From positions 1 to 52,371 of the IMG/VR virus record IMGVR_UViG_3300027749_000147: a stretch of DNA of 52,371 nt; one strand, written 5' to 3'. The position numbers and the translations under genes are program-made. Shown piece after piece: positions 15,227 through 24,610 of the stretch (the first letter of the stretch is position 1; each line of letters opens with the position of its first letter). This DNA is from a virus. Under the pieces are notes generated by a model that saw nothing but the letters and a program-made list of their open reading frames with translations, had not been told where the DNA came from and made no database searches.

Positions 15227-15365
15227 TGTTAACCTCCTGCGACTTGCGTATGTAAGCGTTTATTCTATCCATAGTTTCTCTGGTAAGACCAGCAGTAAGC
15301 ATCTGACTCTCAATATTTTCTTGCTCTTCAGCAATACGTAGAGCCTCATCTTTCATGTTACTCAT
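15219..15365 (-). CDS. small helical protein (48 aa)
   Basis: This is a charged helical protein (MSNMKDEALRIAEEQENIES) linking the initiator and the loader genes, overlapping both. The start at 15365 has AGGAG 7 bases upstream; a second Met three codons later and an open extension upstream are less likely. Its place suggests a helper of initiator-loader contact, but no motif proves this. Confidence 0.6.
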   Translation of the reverse strand: MSNMKDEALRIAEEQENIESQMLTAGLTRETMDRINAYIRKSQEVNND

Positions 15366-16260
15366 ATAACCACTCCTGTGATTTCTTAGCAGATACTTGT
15401 GCATCTTCTAACTGTTCTTCTGTACGAACCATTCCCCGAGCCTGAGTTAAATAGTTTGGAGAACGTTTAATAAACATCTTCCATAGCATTTCTCCATTAT
15501 CGTATTTATCCAAATCGACTGTAGAAAAAAACATATCTAAAAGGATTAATTCAATCTCACCATTGGTGTCGTGCTGTTTCCTAAACGTACCAAGAGCCTG
15601 GCTAAACCTACTTCCTCTAACTGACCAAGGTTTGATATGCCACTTAGCTTGAATTCTGGCACCAAACTCATAAGCAACATCACTGCAAGTCCACTGGGAA
15701 GGGTGTATATCCTGCCGTTTAATTAACTTCTCTGTACGTGCTTCTTCCTTAGCCGCATCGTATTCGGCTTTCTTAAACTTCTGTGCTTGAGCCCGTTCAT
15801 CTAACTTGTCGCTAGAGACGTTGGTCTCAAAGAGTCCACCCCATGACATATCCGCTACCTCCAATTCTACTTTCTCAAAAGTTTCCTCACGGGGTCCCCC
15901 CGTGTATTCCTTACTAATTAAGCTACTTATATAACTAGTACTAGTTAGCTCACTCTGCTGAGACAGGGGGGTGGAAAATCCCTCTCCTGTGATGGACTTT
16001 ACGGGAGTGGGAAAACCCCGCTCTTGTAAGTACTCAATTCCCTCAGCAGTGACCCAACTTTCTGTCTGAAATCTACCACCAATCTTACTGATATCTGTGG
16101 CAATAAATCCTATATCACGAAGTTCTTTTAATACTCGCTTAAAGAAATCCTCACCCTGCCTCTTAATGCCTCTAAAACGGCGCACAAGGGCAGGAGATGT
16201 TGGGTGCACGTCTTCGTACACACAGACGCTTAAAACGCCTGTAGCTTCCGCTGAAATCAT
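15358..16260 (-). CDS. winged-helix replication initiator-like protein
   Basis: The N-terminal 80 residues form a winged-helix domain (RVLKELRDIGFIATDISKIG then TESWVTAEGIEYLQERGF). A low-complexity Ser/Thr/Glu linker runs to about 140. The C-terminal domain (about 190-290) is helical and DnaD-like in feel. This two-domain design with a DnaC-like gene just downstream is typical of phage initiators that bind an origin inside their own gene. The linker-coding DNA holds a hairpin and a 16-bp palindrome. Confidence 0.6.
   Translation of the reverse strand: MISAEATGVLSVCVYEDVHPTSPALVRRFRGIKRQGEDFFKRVLKELRDIGFIATDISKIGGRFQTESWVTAEGIEYLQERGFPTPVKSITGEGFSTPLSQQSELTSTSYISSLISKEYTGGPREETFEKVELEVADMSWGGLFETNVSSDKLDERAQAQKFKKAEYDAAKEEARTEKLIKRQDIHPSQWTCSDVAYEFGARIQAKWHIKPWSVRGSRFSQALGTFRKQHDTNGEIELILLDMFFSTVDLDKYDNGEMLWKMFIKRSPNYLTQARGMVRTEEQLEDAQVSAKKSQEWLYE
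15888..15947 (-). other. candidate replication origin (hairpin plus 16-bp palindrome)
   Basis: Within the linker-coding part of the initiator gene there is a 7-bp hairpin (CACGGGG/CCCCGTG, 15888-15904, three-base loop). An AT-rich stretch follows, then the perfect palindrome TAACTAGTACTAGTTA (15932-15947). Phage initiator genes often contain their own origin in this position. No iterated initiator sites are obvious, so this is an inference. Confidence 0.35.
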
Positions 16261-16799
16261 TTCTTGAGTACCCTGGCAAACTCTTCCGCAAAGATACTAG
16301 CAATAACACGCACAGCTTCGTATAGAGGGTCCTCGTACACGTCTTCTTCGGGCTCCTCGTCTGAGTCAGTAAGCATATCTAATAATTCATTATTATCTTC
16401 AATAACTTTCTCGATGAGTTCTGCAACGTGAGGTCGAGGGCGTTCAATTTTTTCTATGGTTTCTGATGGGCTTATCTCAACTAGACCGTTGGTAAGGTCA
16501 AATGCAGGTAGACCCTGTTCTTTAGCAGTCGCTAGAGCATTTACAGACTCGTCATCTTCGTCATCCCATAGGATAAAGAAGGCTGCGTTTTTATATGTTT
16601 CTAATGTATTACCAACTTCAACAGATATCTTTTTATCTGTTAGGTATTGTTTAGCCCACACCTGACCATCGGACTGTTTACCAGTCGAGATTAAGTGGAA
16701 CACTATTTCTTTGTTGGCATAAATGTAATCGTCAATCAGGGCTTCTACGTTTTCCCTGCTCGTCTTACCATTGCCAACCACTACGATGTTTTCGTACAT
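16257..16799 (-). CDS. Rossmann-like protein with acidic tail (possible SLOG family)
   Basis: The start MYENIVVVGNGKTSRENVEA, with later FHLISTGKQSDGQVWAKQYL and AAFFILWDDEDDES, gives alternating strands and helices with glycine turns, like nucleotide- or ligand-binding SLOG/Rossmann folds. From residue 115 it becomes a very acidic linker, then a C-terminal helix. It is the first gene after promoter 16828-16855 and has AAGGAGA just upstream, so it should be expressed early and well. Role unknown. Confidence 0.6.
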   Translation of the reverse strand: MYENIVVVGNGKTSRENVEALIDDYIYANKEIVFHLISTGKQSDGQVWAKQYLTDKKISVEVGNTLETYKNAAFFILWDDEDDESVNALATAKEQGLPAFDLTNGLVEISPSETIEKIERPRPHVAELIEKVIEDNNELLDMLTDSDEEPEEDVYEDPLYEAVRVIASIFAEEFARVLKK

Positions 16800-16827
16800 G
16801 TTGTCTCCTTAGACGGTTAGGAGATTT

Positions 16828-16855
16828 ATACTACACGTAGATTTTTGGTCGTCAA
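16828..16855 (-). promoter_or_regulatory. sigma-70-type promoter of the replication block
   Basis: On the minus strand TTGACG (16855-16850) and TAGTAT (16833-16828) are separated by 16 bases. The site lies in the 70-base gap between the FN3 adhesin and the first replication gene, where a new transcript would be expected. Confidence 0.65.
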
Positions 16856-16869
16856 ATCAGAAGGTAGAT

Positions 16870-19800
16870 TTACTTGTAGTACGAGTATGTAACAGAGTAG
16901 TTAATTGCTCTATTGGATACGGTTCTATCATGGTTCAAAGTACCAATAGCGGTAGCGCTATCATCGTATACTGTAGTGGGTCCTGATATAGTTCCGTATG
17001 AGTAGAGCATAGCGGCTGTAGACTTCCAGAAACCTACGTAGTAAGTTGTTCCCGCAGTAACTGAAGCATTAACACTTGTAAACGTCTGTGTAGTTGGCGA
17101 TGCGTTACTAGCAACTGTCCTTGAACCTCCTTGGTAAATCCAGTTAGTTCCTGATGTAGCAGTTGTCCAGATAGATGGTTTGACTGTAGCGGTGACACCA
17201 CTTCCAGCAATATTCAAAGTCATAGAATCAATCTTGTAGTCTACTGCACCACTAATGTTAGGCACTGTAAAGGTAGACGCTGCTTCTTGACCAGCCGTTC
17301 CAGTTAATGTTCCAACACTTCCAGCTCCATTTGAGTTAAAGGTTACGGTGTACTTATCACGAATATTTATTGAGTACGAGCTAGTTGTGTTAGACAAGTA
17401 GTATTGTGACCCATCAAATATTCCACGTATGTAGGTGTAAGCTGTTGAAGCAGGTGTCCAAGGAATTTGAATTGCTCCGTTGACATCTGTGGTTGCGCTT
17501 CCAATAACTTCCCAAGTTGCTGAGGTTGAGTTATAGGCTTCAAATCTAACCGTTTCCCCAGATAAAGGTGTGTTTGACATTGGTAATGCTAGGTTTGCTT
17601 TGTAGTACATAGTGCTACCAATATTAAATGCGTACGATGTAACGTTAGAGCCATCTACAAGGTTTTGGGTAACTACTGGTTGTCCTTGGTAAATAGTGTA
17701 CACACCAGTGTATGTTGAAGGTTGGTAGGCATTGTAACCACTATAAGTTATGGTGTAAGGGTTGTTCTGTCCAGGATATCCAATGTTAGGAACAGACCAT
17801 GCGCCCGTGCTTGTATTAACTGAAGCATAAGTCGGAGATGATGACGTAAACGAAATACCAACAGTACCACCAGTAGGAACTGGTGTTATGGTACCCGACA
17901 TTGTTATTGTAGTTGGGTAAGTTACCATATTTGTAAACGATACAGTATCTATGCTTGTGTAAATAGGTTGTACTGGTGTAGTAGCCGACCAAATTGATGA
18001 TACTGCAGAATATCCTAAACCGTTTCTAGCAGATACTCGGTAGTAGTAAGTTGTGGTTTGAGACGCAGTTGTATCTGTGTATGTAACACCAGTAACAGTG
18101 CTTGATACAACAGTTAAACCTGTTGTAAACCCGCCATTAGTTGCTCGTTCAACCTTGTAGTCAATAACAGGGTTGTCAACACTATTTGTTGTTGAAGCAG
18201 TCCAACTTAAGTTAATCGTGTTGTAAGAAACAGCGGTAGCAGATAGCGGTGTAGGTGCAGTCGGTACAGCATACGTAGTGATTGATGCTGATGTGGATGG
18301 GCTAGATGTTAACTGACCATTGTTAGCAGTCAGTCTGTAGTAGTAAGAAGTTCCAGCAGATACTGTGGTATCAGTTACAGGCAATGTACTGCTTGTAGTT
18401 GTGTATGTCCAAGTACCGTTAGTAGTACCACGTTCAATTGTCCAAGTGCTAACGGATGGATTACTGATGTAAATAGGAACAGCAATATTTACTGAAGTAG
18501 TTGAAATGGAACTGTTAGTTAGTACTGGAGAGTTCATAGGAGACGTTACATAGTATGGCTGTGTTGAGTTACTTACTACGTATGCACTAAATAGCTGAGC
18601 ATTGTTTGCCCTAATTTGGTAACGGTAGTACGTCGAGTTAGACACAGCAGTATCAACATATGATGTACTTGTTGGGGTACCTATCGTAGACCATGAGCCC
18701 CAGGTTGCATTATCTGTAGAATTTGACCGTTGAAGGGTGTAGTTAGTAAGACTTGGGTTAGACGTAGGTTCGCTCCATGTAACAGTAATGCTATTAGCAG
18801 TACTTGCTGTAGGTGTAGCAGTAGGAGTTGTTGTATTAATATAAGACGGTAAAGTGCTTGTGCTGTATGGAGATGTGCCAAGACTATTAGTTGCGTATAC
18901 CCTGTAATAGTAAACACTATTACTTGTTCCAACAGTATCTGTGTACGATGTAGCAGAGCTACTCAAGGCAGTTGTAATAGTGGTCCATACAGAGCCGTTT
19001 GTTGAACGGTCAATTCCATAGTTAATTACAGGAGTATCTGGGTTAACAACAGTAGATGATGTCCAGTTAATAACTGTGTTAGATGTTGTAGCAATTCCAG
19101 AAACACTTGGTGCACTAGGAACAGAGTTAGTTGTTACTGCGTACGAAGCAACTGATGCAGCAGATGTTAGTTGACTGCTAGCACCTGTTAGCCTGTAGTA
19201 ATATGTAGTACCGCTAGAAACAGATGTATCAATAACAGGAAGTGCGTTGGTGCTAATTACTGTGGACCATCCACTAGTTCCATTAAGCGAGCGTTCAATT
19301 GTCCACGTTGTAACTGCTGGGTTGCTGACATAATTAACAGGTTGAATTGTTGGGTTTTTGTCTGTTGTGTTTCTAGTTACGTTAGGTGTAGACATAGGTG
19401 AACTAATGTAGTAAGGCTGGGTTACATTACTTACTGCAGGAATACTAGATACCTGTGCGTTATTTGCTGTCAGTTGGTACTTGTAGTATGTAGAACTTAA
19501 TGCAGTTGTTTCTGTGTAAGATGTTGCAGTTGGTGATGATAGAGACAGTGGTGCTGACCAAGATGACCAATTAATATTATCTGTAGATGTAGCTCTTAGT
19601 AGTGTGTAAGAACTTAAAGCTGGGTTAGATGATGGAGCAGACCAAGTAACACTTAACTGGTTAGCAGTGCTAGCTATTGGGCTAACAGTAGGTGTAACTG
19701 TTGCCACGTAGTAATCTTGAACTCCAGTACTTGCTGTAGATGAACCAATACCATTTACTGCAGTAACTCTGTAGTAATAAGATGCGCTGCTATTAACAGA

Positions 19801-21252
19801 TGTATCTGTGTAGGATGTGGCATTTCCACTTACTGCAGTTGTAACGGTTGTCCACGTAGCATTGTCAGATGAGCGCTCAATAGTGTAGTTAACAACAGGG
19901 GTTGCCGCATTAGTAACTGTTGCTGCAGTCCAGTAAACAGTTACGCTAGATGCTCCTGCTAATGAGTAAACTCCAGTAGGAGCATTAGGAACAGAGTAAG
20001 TTTTAATACCGATAGATGATGCAGAAGTTGCAACTACCTCACCATTATCTGCCGTAATTCTGTAATAGTAGGTAGTGTTCTGTGAAACAGATGAATTAAC
20101 ATACGGTAGAGATGGTGTAGACGCAGTAAGTACAGACCAACTTCCAACACCAGTAAGTGAGCGTTCTACCTTCCATGATGTAACTGGAGGGTTACTGCTA
20201 TATGAGTCTGATGCTACTGATATGTCAACAGTTGAAGTAGAAACATAACTAGGTAATGCAACAGGTGTTGTCAAGAAATTAGCCGTTGTAGGAGCGCTCT
20301 GGTTGTATGGGTTGTATACAATTCCGTTGTATGCTCTAACTTGGTACTTGTAATATGTTCCAACAATAGTTGCTGTAGTATCATCATAAGTAAGTGTTGT
20401 ACCAGATACGTTAGTTAAATCTGACCAACTACCAAAGTTAATATTATCTGTTGATGTTGCTCGTTGTATGTAATAGTACGTAAGTGATGGCGCTGCAACA
20501 GCAGGTGCTTCCCAGGTTATTCTAATTGTTCCCGATACACCAGACTTAGCAGTAGCGGTAACTGGTCCCATAGAACTAATAGTTGGGTCAGGTCGTACCG
20601 ACTCAGATACTTCCTTAGAACCGACAGCATTGCTTGCTGTAATTGTGTATGTGTATTGGTTGTTAGCAACAAGGTTAGAAACAGTAGTAGAACCAACTGA
20701 AGTAGTAGCACCAGATGTCAGTGTCACCGTACCAAATACAGATACCTGAGTAAGTGTAAATGAAACTGTTGGGTTAGAAGAACCTATTGATGACCAGTTA
20801 ACTGTAACAATGCCATTACCTGATGAGTTGTATGTAATAGCGGATAAATTCAAAGATGGGGTTGTGTCTAAGTAGTATGGCAATGCCTTAACAGGAGCAG
20901 GCGTTCCATAACGAACCCTGTTCTGATTAGCCCAACTATTAGTAACCCACGCGGTTGCAGTAGACGTAACGGTAGGTGCTGTAGTTGAGATAGTTGTACT
21001 AACAAATTGACCTGTAGTAGAACTAATTACATCTGGCACGTATGCAGTAAACCCAGTTGCAGTAATACTACCAATCAATGCACCAGTAAGGTTTGCTGCG
21101 GTATTACCAGTAAGACCAGTAATGGTAACTGATTGACCAGGTTTAAAATTATGCGTGTCCTGTGTGTTGTAAAGAACAGCTTTACCATCAGGTCTAATGG
21201 AAACAGATGCGACTACACCAGCAAGTGTTGCCGCTTCAACTGAGTTACGCAT
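16870..21252 (-). CDS. giant FN3-repeat tail adhesin
   Basis: This is a 1460-residue virion protein at the end of the tail/baseplate operon, probably a host-binding fibre. Residues 1-130 carry a small beta motif (HNFKPGQSVTITGLTG). About ten fibronectin type III-like domains follow (about 140-1095), each ending in YYYR or YKYQ plus TANNG-like strands. Two Ig-like domains (about 1100-1290) and a beta-rich C-terminal domain complete it. The FN3 domains follow an A-B-C order repeated three times. The start overlaps the previous gene by 8 bases. Confidence 0.82.
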   Translation of the reverse strand: MRNSVEAATLAGVVASVSIRPDGKAVLYNTQDTHNFKPGQSVTITGLTGNTAANLTGALIGSITATGFTAYVPDVISSTTGQFVSTTISTTAPTVTSTATAWVTNSWANQNRVRYGTPAPVKALPYYLDTTPSLNLSAITYNSSGNGIVTVNWSSIGSSNPTVSFTLTQVSVFGTVTLTSGATTSVGSTTVSNLVANNQYTYTITASNAVGSKEVSESVRPDPTISSMGPVTATAKSGVSGTIRITWEAPAVAAPSLTYYYIQRATSTDNINFGSWSDLTNVSGTTLTYDDTTATIVGTYYKYQVRAYNGIVYNPYNQSAPTTANFLTTPVALPSYVSTSTVDISVASDSYSSNPPVTSWKVERSLTGVGSWSVLTASTPSLPYVNSSVSQNTTYYYRITADNGEVVATSASSIGIKTYSVPNAPTGVYSLAGASSVTVYWTAATVTNAATPVVNYTIERSSDNATWTTVTTAVSGNATSYTDTSVNSSASYYYRVTAVNGIGSSTASTGVQDYYVATVTPTVSPIASTANQLSVTWSAPSSNPALSSYTLLRATSTDNINWSSWSAPLSLSSPTATSYTETTALSSTYYKYQLTANNAQVSSIPAVSNVTQPYYISSPMSTPNVTRNTTDKNPTIQPVNYVSNPAVTTWTIERSLNGTSGWSTVISTNALPVIDTSVSSGTTYYYRLTGASSQLTSAASVASYAVTTNSVPSAPSVSGIATTSNTVINWTSSTVVNPDTPVINYGIDRSTNGSVWTTITTALSSSATSYTDTVGTSNSVYYYRVYATNSLGTSPYSTSTLPSYINTTTPTATPTASTANSITVTWSEPTSNPSLTNYTLQRSNSTDNATWGSWSTIGTPTSTSYVDTAVSNSTYYRYQIRANNAQLFSAYVVSNSTQPYYVTSPMNSPVLTNSSISTTSVNIAVPIYISNPSVSTWTIERGTTNGTWTYTTTSSTLPVTDTTVSAGTSYYYRLTANNGQLTSSPSTSASITTYAVPTAPTPLSATAVSYNTINLSWTASTTNSVDNPVIDYKVERATNGGFTTGLTVVSSTVTGVTYTDTTASQTTTYYYRVSARNGLGYSAVSSIWSATTPVQPIYTSIDTVSFTNMVTYPTTITMSGTITPVPTGGTVGISFTSSSPTYASVNTSTGAWSVPNIGYPGQNNPYTITYSGYNAYQPSTYTGVYTIYQGQPVVTQNLVDGSNVTSYAFNIGSTMYYKANLALPMSNTPLSGETVRFEAYNSTSATWEVIGSATTDVNGAIQIPWTPASTAYTYIRGIFDGSQYYLSNTTSSYSINIRDKYTVTFNSNGAGSVGTLTGTAGQEAASTFTVPNISGAVDYKIDSMTLNIAGSGVTATVKPSIWTTATSGTNWIYQGGSRTVASNASPTTQTFTSVNASVTAGTTYYVGFWKSTAAMLYSYGTISGPTTVYDDSATAIGTLNHDRTVSNRAINYSVTYSYYK
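17970..20592 (-). repeat. three tandem copies of a three-domain FN3 cassette
   Basis: Domain class A ends in YKYQ/YRYQ, B in YYYRLT with a following NGQ or SSQ, and C in YYYRV with NGIG/NSLG/NGLG. The order A-B-C occurs three times, with unit starts near 20592, 19697 and 18835, about 860-895 bp apart. The cassettes have diverged but keep class signatures, which points to duplication of a three-domain unit rather than of single domains. Confidence 0.65.
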
Positions 21253-24200
21253 AATATAAACCGTCCGTAATTATTGATTTAAGTCTTCCAGCATTTGCTA
21301 CACGGTTGGTGTAATAATGACTTCTACAGGCATTAGGAATACCATTATATTCCCACATAGAGTCAATAGTCCCAGTATTGTCTGCGTAATTGTATCCATC
21401 AAACGAACCATCAAAGTAAGGTTTTACAGACGAACCGTATTCAAATAACACATCGTCAATGTAATGAATCTCCGTAGCTACTGGTGAAGCTATAAGTATG
21501 TTTAATGTTGCAGAGTAAGCGCCTGGAGGAACAGTTACGATTAACGAGTGTCTAGTCCAAGACCCAACAGTATTTGTAGATGCTGTACCAGTAGTTACGT
21601 CACCAGTAGACCATACTATTTTTGGGGTAATGCTTCTTGCTGTAGCATTAGCATATGTATAAAACGAGAATGTGTAATACACGCTTTGGTCTACAGTACT
21701 AGGAGGCTCCACAACAAATGCTGTATTAGTACTGGTAATTGTTCCACCACTAATTGTGCCAGCATACGCAGTCATAGTAATAGTACTTGTAGAACTTGCA
21801 ACAACTTTTAATGCTCTAGGTCCAGAAATAGATTGAGAAGTTGTGCTAGAAATAGCGGCATTAGTTGCGTACCAGAACTGAGTTCCAGTATTGTTAACAC
21901 CACTAACAGTTCCTACTTCAAATGATGGGTTAGTAATTAAATTAATTCTATTAGCAATTACATCAATATAATTTATTTTAACATCTTCAAAAAATGTATT
22001 TGATGACACAAGTCCACCAGTTGCAGCAACAGCAGATGCTTGAGTTGCCGTAGATGTAGAAGGGATGGTGTATCTAACAGAGTTAACACTAGGAACAGAT
22101 GAGATAACGTAAGGTCCACCGTCATATGGAGCGCCTAAACCTGTTACTGAAACATAATTAGTACCACTAGCAGTATCAGTAGCAGTAAAGTTGTGCGAAC
22201 CTGAAGTAACTAATTCTATAGATGTGCTAGTTAATAACTGTTTTGATACTACATTTATACCGTGTTCAAACTGAACAGCATCAAGATACATAGGAATAGT
22301 AGTTGCATTAATACCAGTTATAGAAATCTGCGGCTCAGCATAGGAAGCATTAGGTGGGGCTACTGCTGTAACTTTTGCTGGCAACCAGGTTGAGCTGCCT
22401 GTTGAAATACTTAAAACAGTTCCAGTGCTGGTGCTAATAACAGTTCCGTGAATATCGTACCAGTTTAAAGATACTGTTACGGTAGGAGTGGCAGTTGCCC
22501 CACCTAAATTTGCATAGGTACTAAATGAGTAGGGTTTGTTTTCTTCAACTATAATCCGTGCAGTATTAGCCCCAGTTTTATCAGAGTTACTTGCACTAAA
22601 CCATAACTCAGTACCTGAAGCAATACTTGCAGTAGTGTTTGCAGAAAGTGTGATAATTGATGTACCAGAGTTAACAGCCGTTACATGTGTACCAAATGGA
22701 ATACCTGTTCCCAGTACATAATCATTAATTGCTGGTATAGTTCCAGACTTCATTGTTATAGTAGTAGCACCAGAAGAAGCAAGTGCTGTTGTCTTTAGTC
22801 TCTTAGGACCTAGGTAAAACTTAGCGGTAGTACCACCACTACCAGCAAGTACCTTTGCCATACCAGTAACTAGATTGTACGAGGCTTTAATTGTCGCAGA
22901 TGATAGTGCTGCTGATGGTGAGCGATTAACTCTAAACGTTGTAGAGGACAAAACTGCAGTAACAGCAGTACCAGGGCTAAATGCACCTGTTCCACTAGAT
23001 ACAGATACTATTGCTCCTGGTTGTAAGTTTGCAGTACTAGAAACAGTAATGGTAGTGCCAGAACCAGACGCACTGTACATAACAAGACCTTGACCACCGC
23101 TATAGGCGCTATCAGTAAAGGCGGCAATAGAACCATCAATTGGTCCAACAGAGTTTATAGTTGGGTAAACAGTTTGGTCAGTAGTTGGGTACCAGTACCC
23201 AGTACCATCTTCAAATGATGCTGAGTTATACTCGTGCATATAGTTTCTACCCTGAGTAGACGTAGAGTTATAACCAGTGTAAGCCTCAATAAGAGTGCTT
23301 AACCCCGCTTTAGAACCAGCTGTTTGAAAGATTCTAATTATGTTATTTAGAAGTATGCGAGCCTGTGCTACATCATTAACGTCTTTATAGTCTCCACCAA
23401 ATTGCTTAAGAAGCATCTTAATTAGTGTTTCATCAGCTTTAAGAGTGTTAGTCATATAAAAAACATCAGTAGCCTGTGTCTTATAGATATCTAATTGGAA
23501 GGCAAATACTTTTAAGAAGTCTAGTAAGTCGTTAACTACAACTGACTGACCGTTCTTTATAACTGTTTGGTAACTTCCAGAAATGTAGTATTTGGGTAGA
23601 TGGTTAGCAAGAAGGGTTGCTGTTCCAGTGTCTTTAATTAATACCGAAGAGCCTTCAGCAACCTTGTTCCAGTAATAATCTGAAGGTACTAAAGAACCAG
23701 TAGTTAAACTGTAATTTATAAATAAAGAATAAAAAACTCTATCTGCTTTTACGGAAGATGTAGCAGCAGTAGTAGTTGGGTTAGTAGTTGTTGCAGTGCT
23801 ACCAACTGTGTCGTAAACGTGATACCTAGCCGTGGTTCCGTAACTATTAGGCTCAGACGTATCTGCTGTAGTACCCAAAGAATAACTAGGGATAGCTACA
23901 TAATCGTCTACTGCAAACCCAGAGCCACCAGATGCAATAGTTACAGTTCCGCCAGTTGATACGTTAAAAGCCGAGTTTTTACCAACAGATGAGTTTACAG
24001 ACACACCAGCAATATTAGATGCAGTTACTGATGGGGCAGTCCCAGAGATGCTAGTAGTTATAGTTTTAATACCAGCAGATGCGGACGCACCAACCGCGCT
24101 TACAACAACGGTTATATCAGTTGCAGCTCCACCACCAATATTAGCAGCAGCTAATGTTAAAGAGTTTCCTGCCGTGTACCCTTCACCAGAGCAACTAAGA

Positions 24201-24610
24201 GTTACAGATACTACAGCACCAGTGCCCCCAGCACCCTTACCAGCCCTTACAACATTAAAGGTAGCGCCGTTTCCAGAGCCACCCGTTGCTGGAACATTGT
24301 AGAAGTTCTTGTAGTCAACGCTATCTGCATAAGCAATAGTTCCACCACCGCTATAAGTGAAAGTTGAAACTGGATTTGCCCCATACACACTGGCTACTTT
24401 AACTACATAGTTTTTATTAGTAATATCATAAACGGTATCACCGTCATAAATGTTTTGCGGGTACCCAGTGTACTTACGCACAAGTCTAGCCTTATACCAA
24501 ATAACTTTATCTGGCACGTTGCTTATTCCTACATGCGTAACACCATAATTGTTAGGACGTGCAGATATAGTAGACTTTAGTGCGGAAGAGATAGCTGAAG
24601 GTACTGCCAT
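21245..24610 (-). CDS. large baseplate protein with P2 gpI-like core
   Basis: This 1121-residue protein follows the J-like gene, as gpI follows J in P2-type baseplates. Residues about 330-470 are helical (FAFQLDIYKTQATDVFYMTN, then AGSKAGLSTLIEAYTG), matching the gpI-type wedge domain that joins the baseplate to fibres. The flanks are beta-rich Gly/Ser/Thr segments. Two NPSFE/ASFEDGTGYW-type segments resemble starts of carbohydrate-binding jelly rolls. It probably positions the FN3 adhesin encoded next. Confidence 0.7.
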   Translation of the reverse strand: MAVPSAISSALKSTISARPNNYGVTHVGISNVPDKVIWYKARLVRKYTGYPQNIYDGDTVYDITNKNYVVKVASVYGANPVSTFTYSGGGTIAYADSVDYKNFYNVPATGGSGNGATFNVVRAGKGAGGTGAVVSVTLSCSGEGYTAGNSLTLAAANIGGGAATDITVVVSAVGASASAGIKTITTSISGTAPSVTASNIAGVSVNSSVGKNSAFNVSTGGTVTIASGGSGFAVDDYVAIPSYSLGTTADTSEPNSYGTTARYHVYDTVGSTATTTNPTTTAATSSVKADRVFYSLFINYSLTTGSLVPSDYYWNKVAEGSSVLIKDTGTATLLANHLPKYYISGSYQTVIKNGQSVVVNDLLDFLKVFAFQLDIYKTQATDVFYMTNTLKADETLIKMLLKQFGGDYKDVNDVAQARILLNNIIRIFQTAGSKAGLSTLIEAYTGYNSTSTQGRNYMHEYNSASFEDGTGYWYPTTDQTVYPTINSVGPIDGSIAAFTDSAYSGGQGLVMYSASGSGTTITVSSTANLQPGAIVSVSSGTGAFSPGTAVTAVLSSTTFRVNRSPSAALSSATIKASYNLVTGMAKVLAGSGGTTAKFYLGPKRLKTTALASSGATTITMKSGTIPAINDYVLGTGIPFGTHVTAVNSGTSIITLSANTTASIASGTELWFSASNSDKTGANTARIIVEENKPYSFSTYANLGGATATPTVTVSLNWYDIHGTVISTSTGTVLSISTGSSTWLPAKVTAVAPPNASYAEPQISITGINATTIPMYLDAVQFEHGINVVSKQLLTSTSIELVTSGSHNFTATDTASGTNYVSVTGLGAPYDGGPYVISSVPSVNSVRYTIPSTSTATQASAVAATGGLVSSNTFFEDVKINYIDVIANRINLITNPSFEVGTVSGVNNTGTQFWYATNAAISSTTSQSISGPRALKVVASSTSTITMTAYAGTISGGTITSTNTAFVVEPPSTVDQSVYYTFSFYTYANATARSITPKIVWSTGDVTTGTASTNTVGSWTRHSLIVTVPPGAYSATLNILIASPVATEIHYIDDVLFEYGSSVKPYFDGSFDGYNYADNTGTIDSMWEYNGIPNACRSHYYTNRVANAGRLKSIITDGLYYA

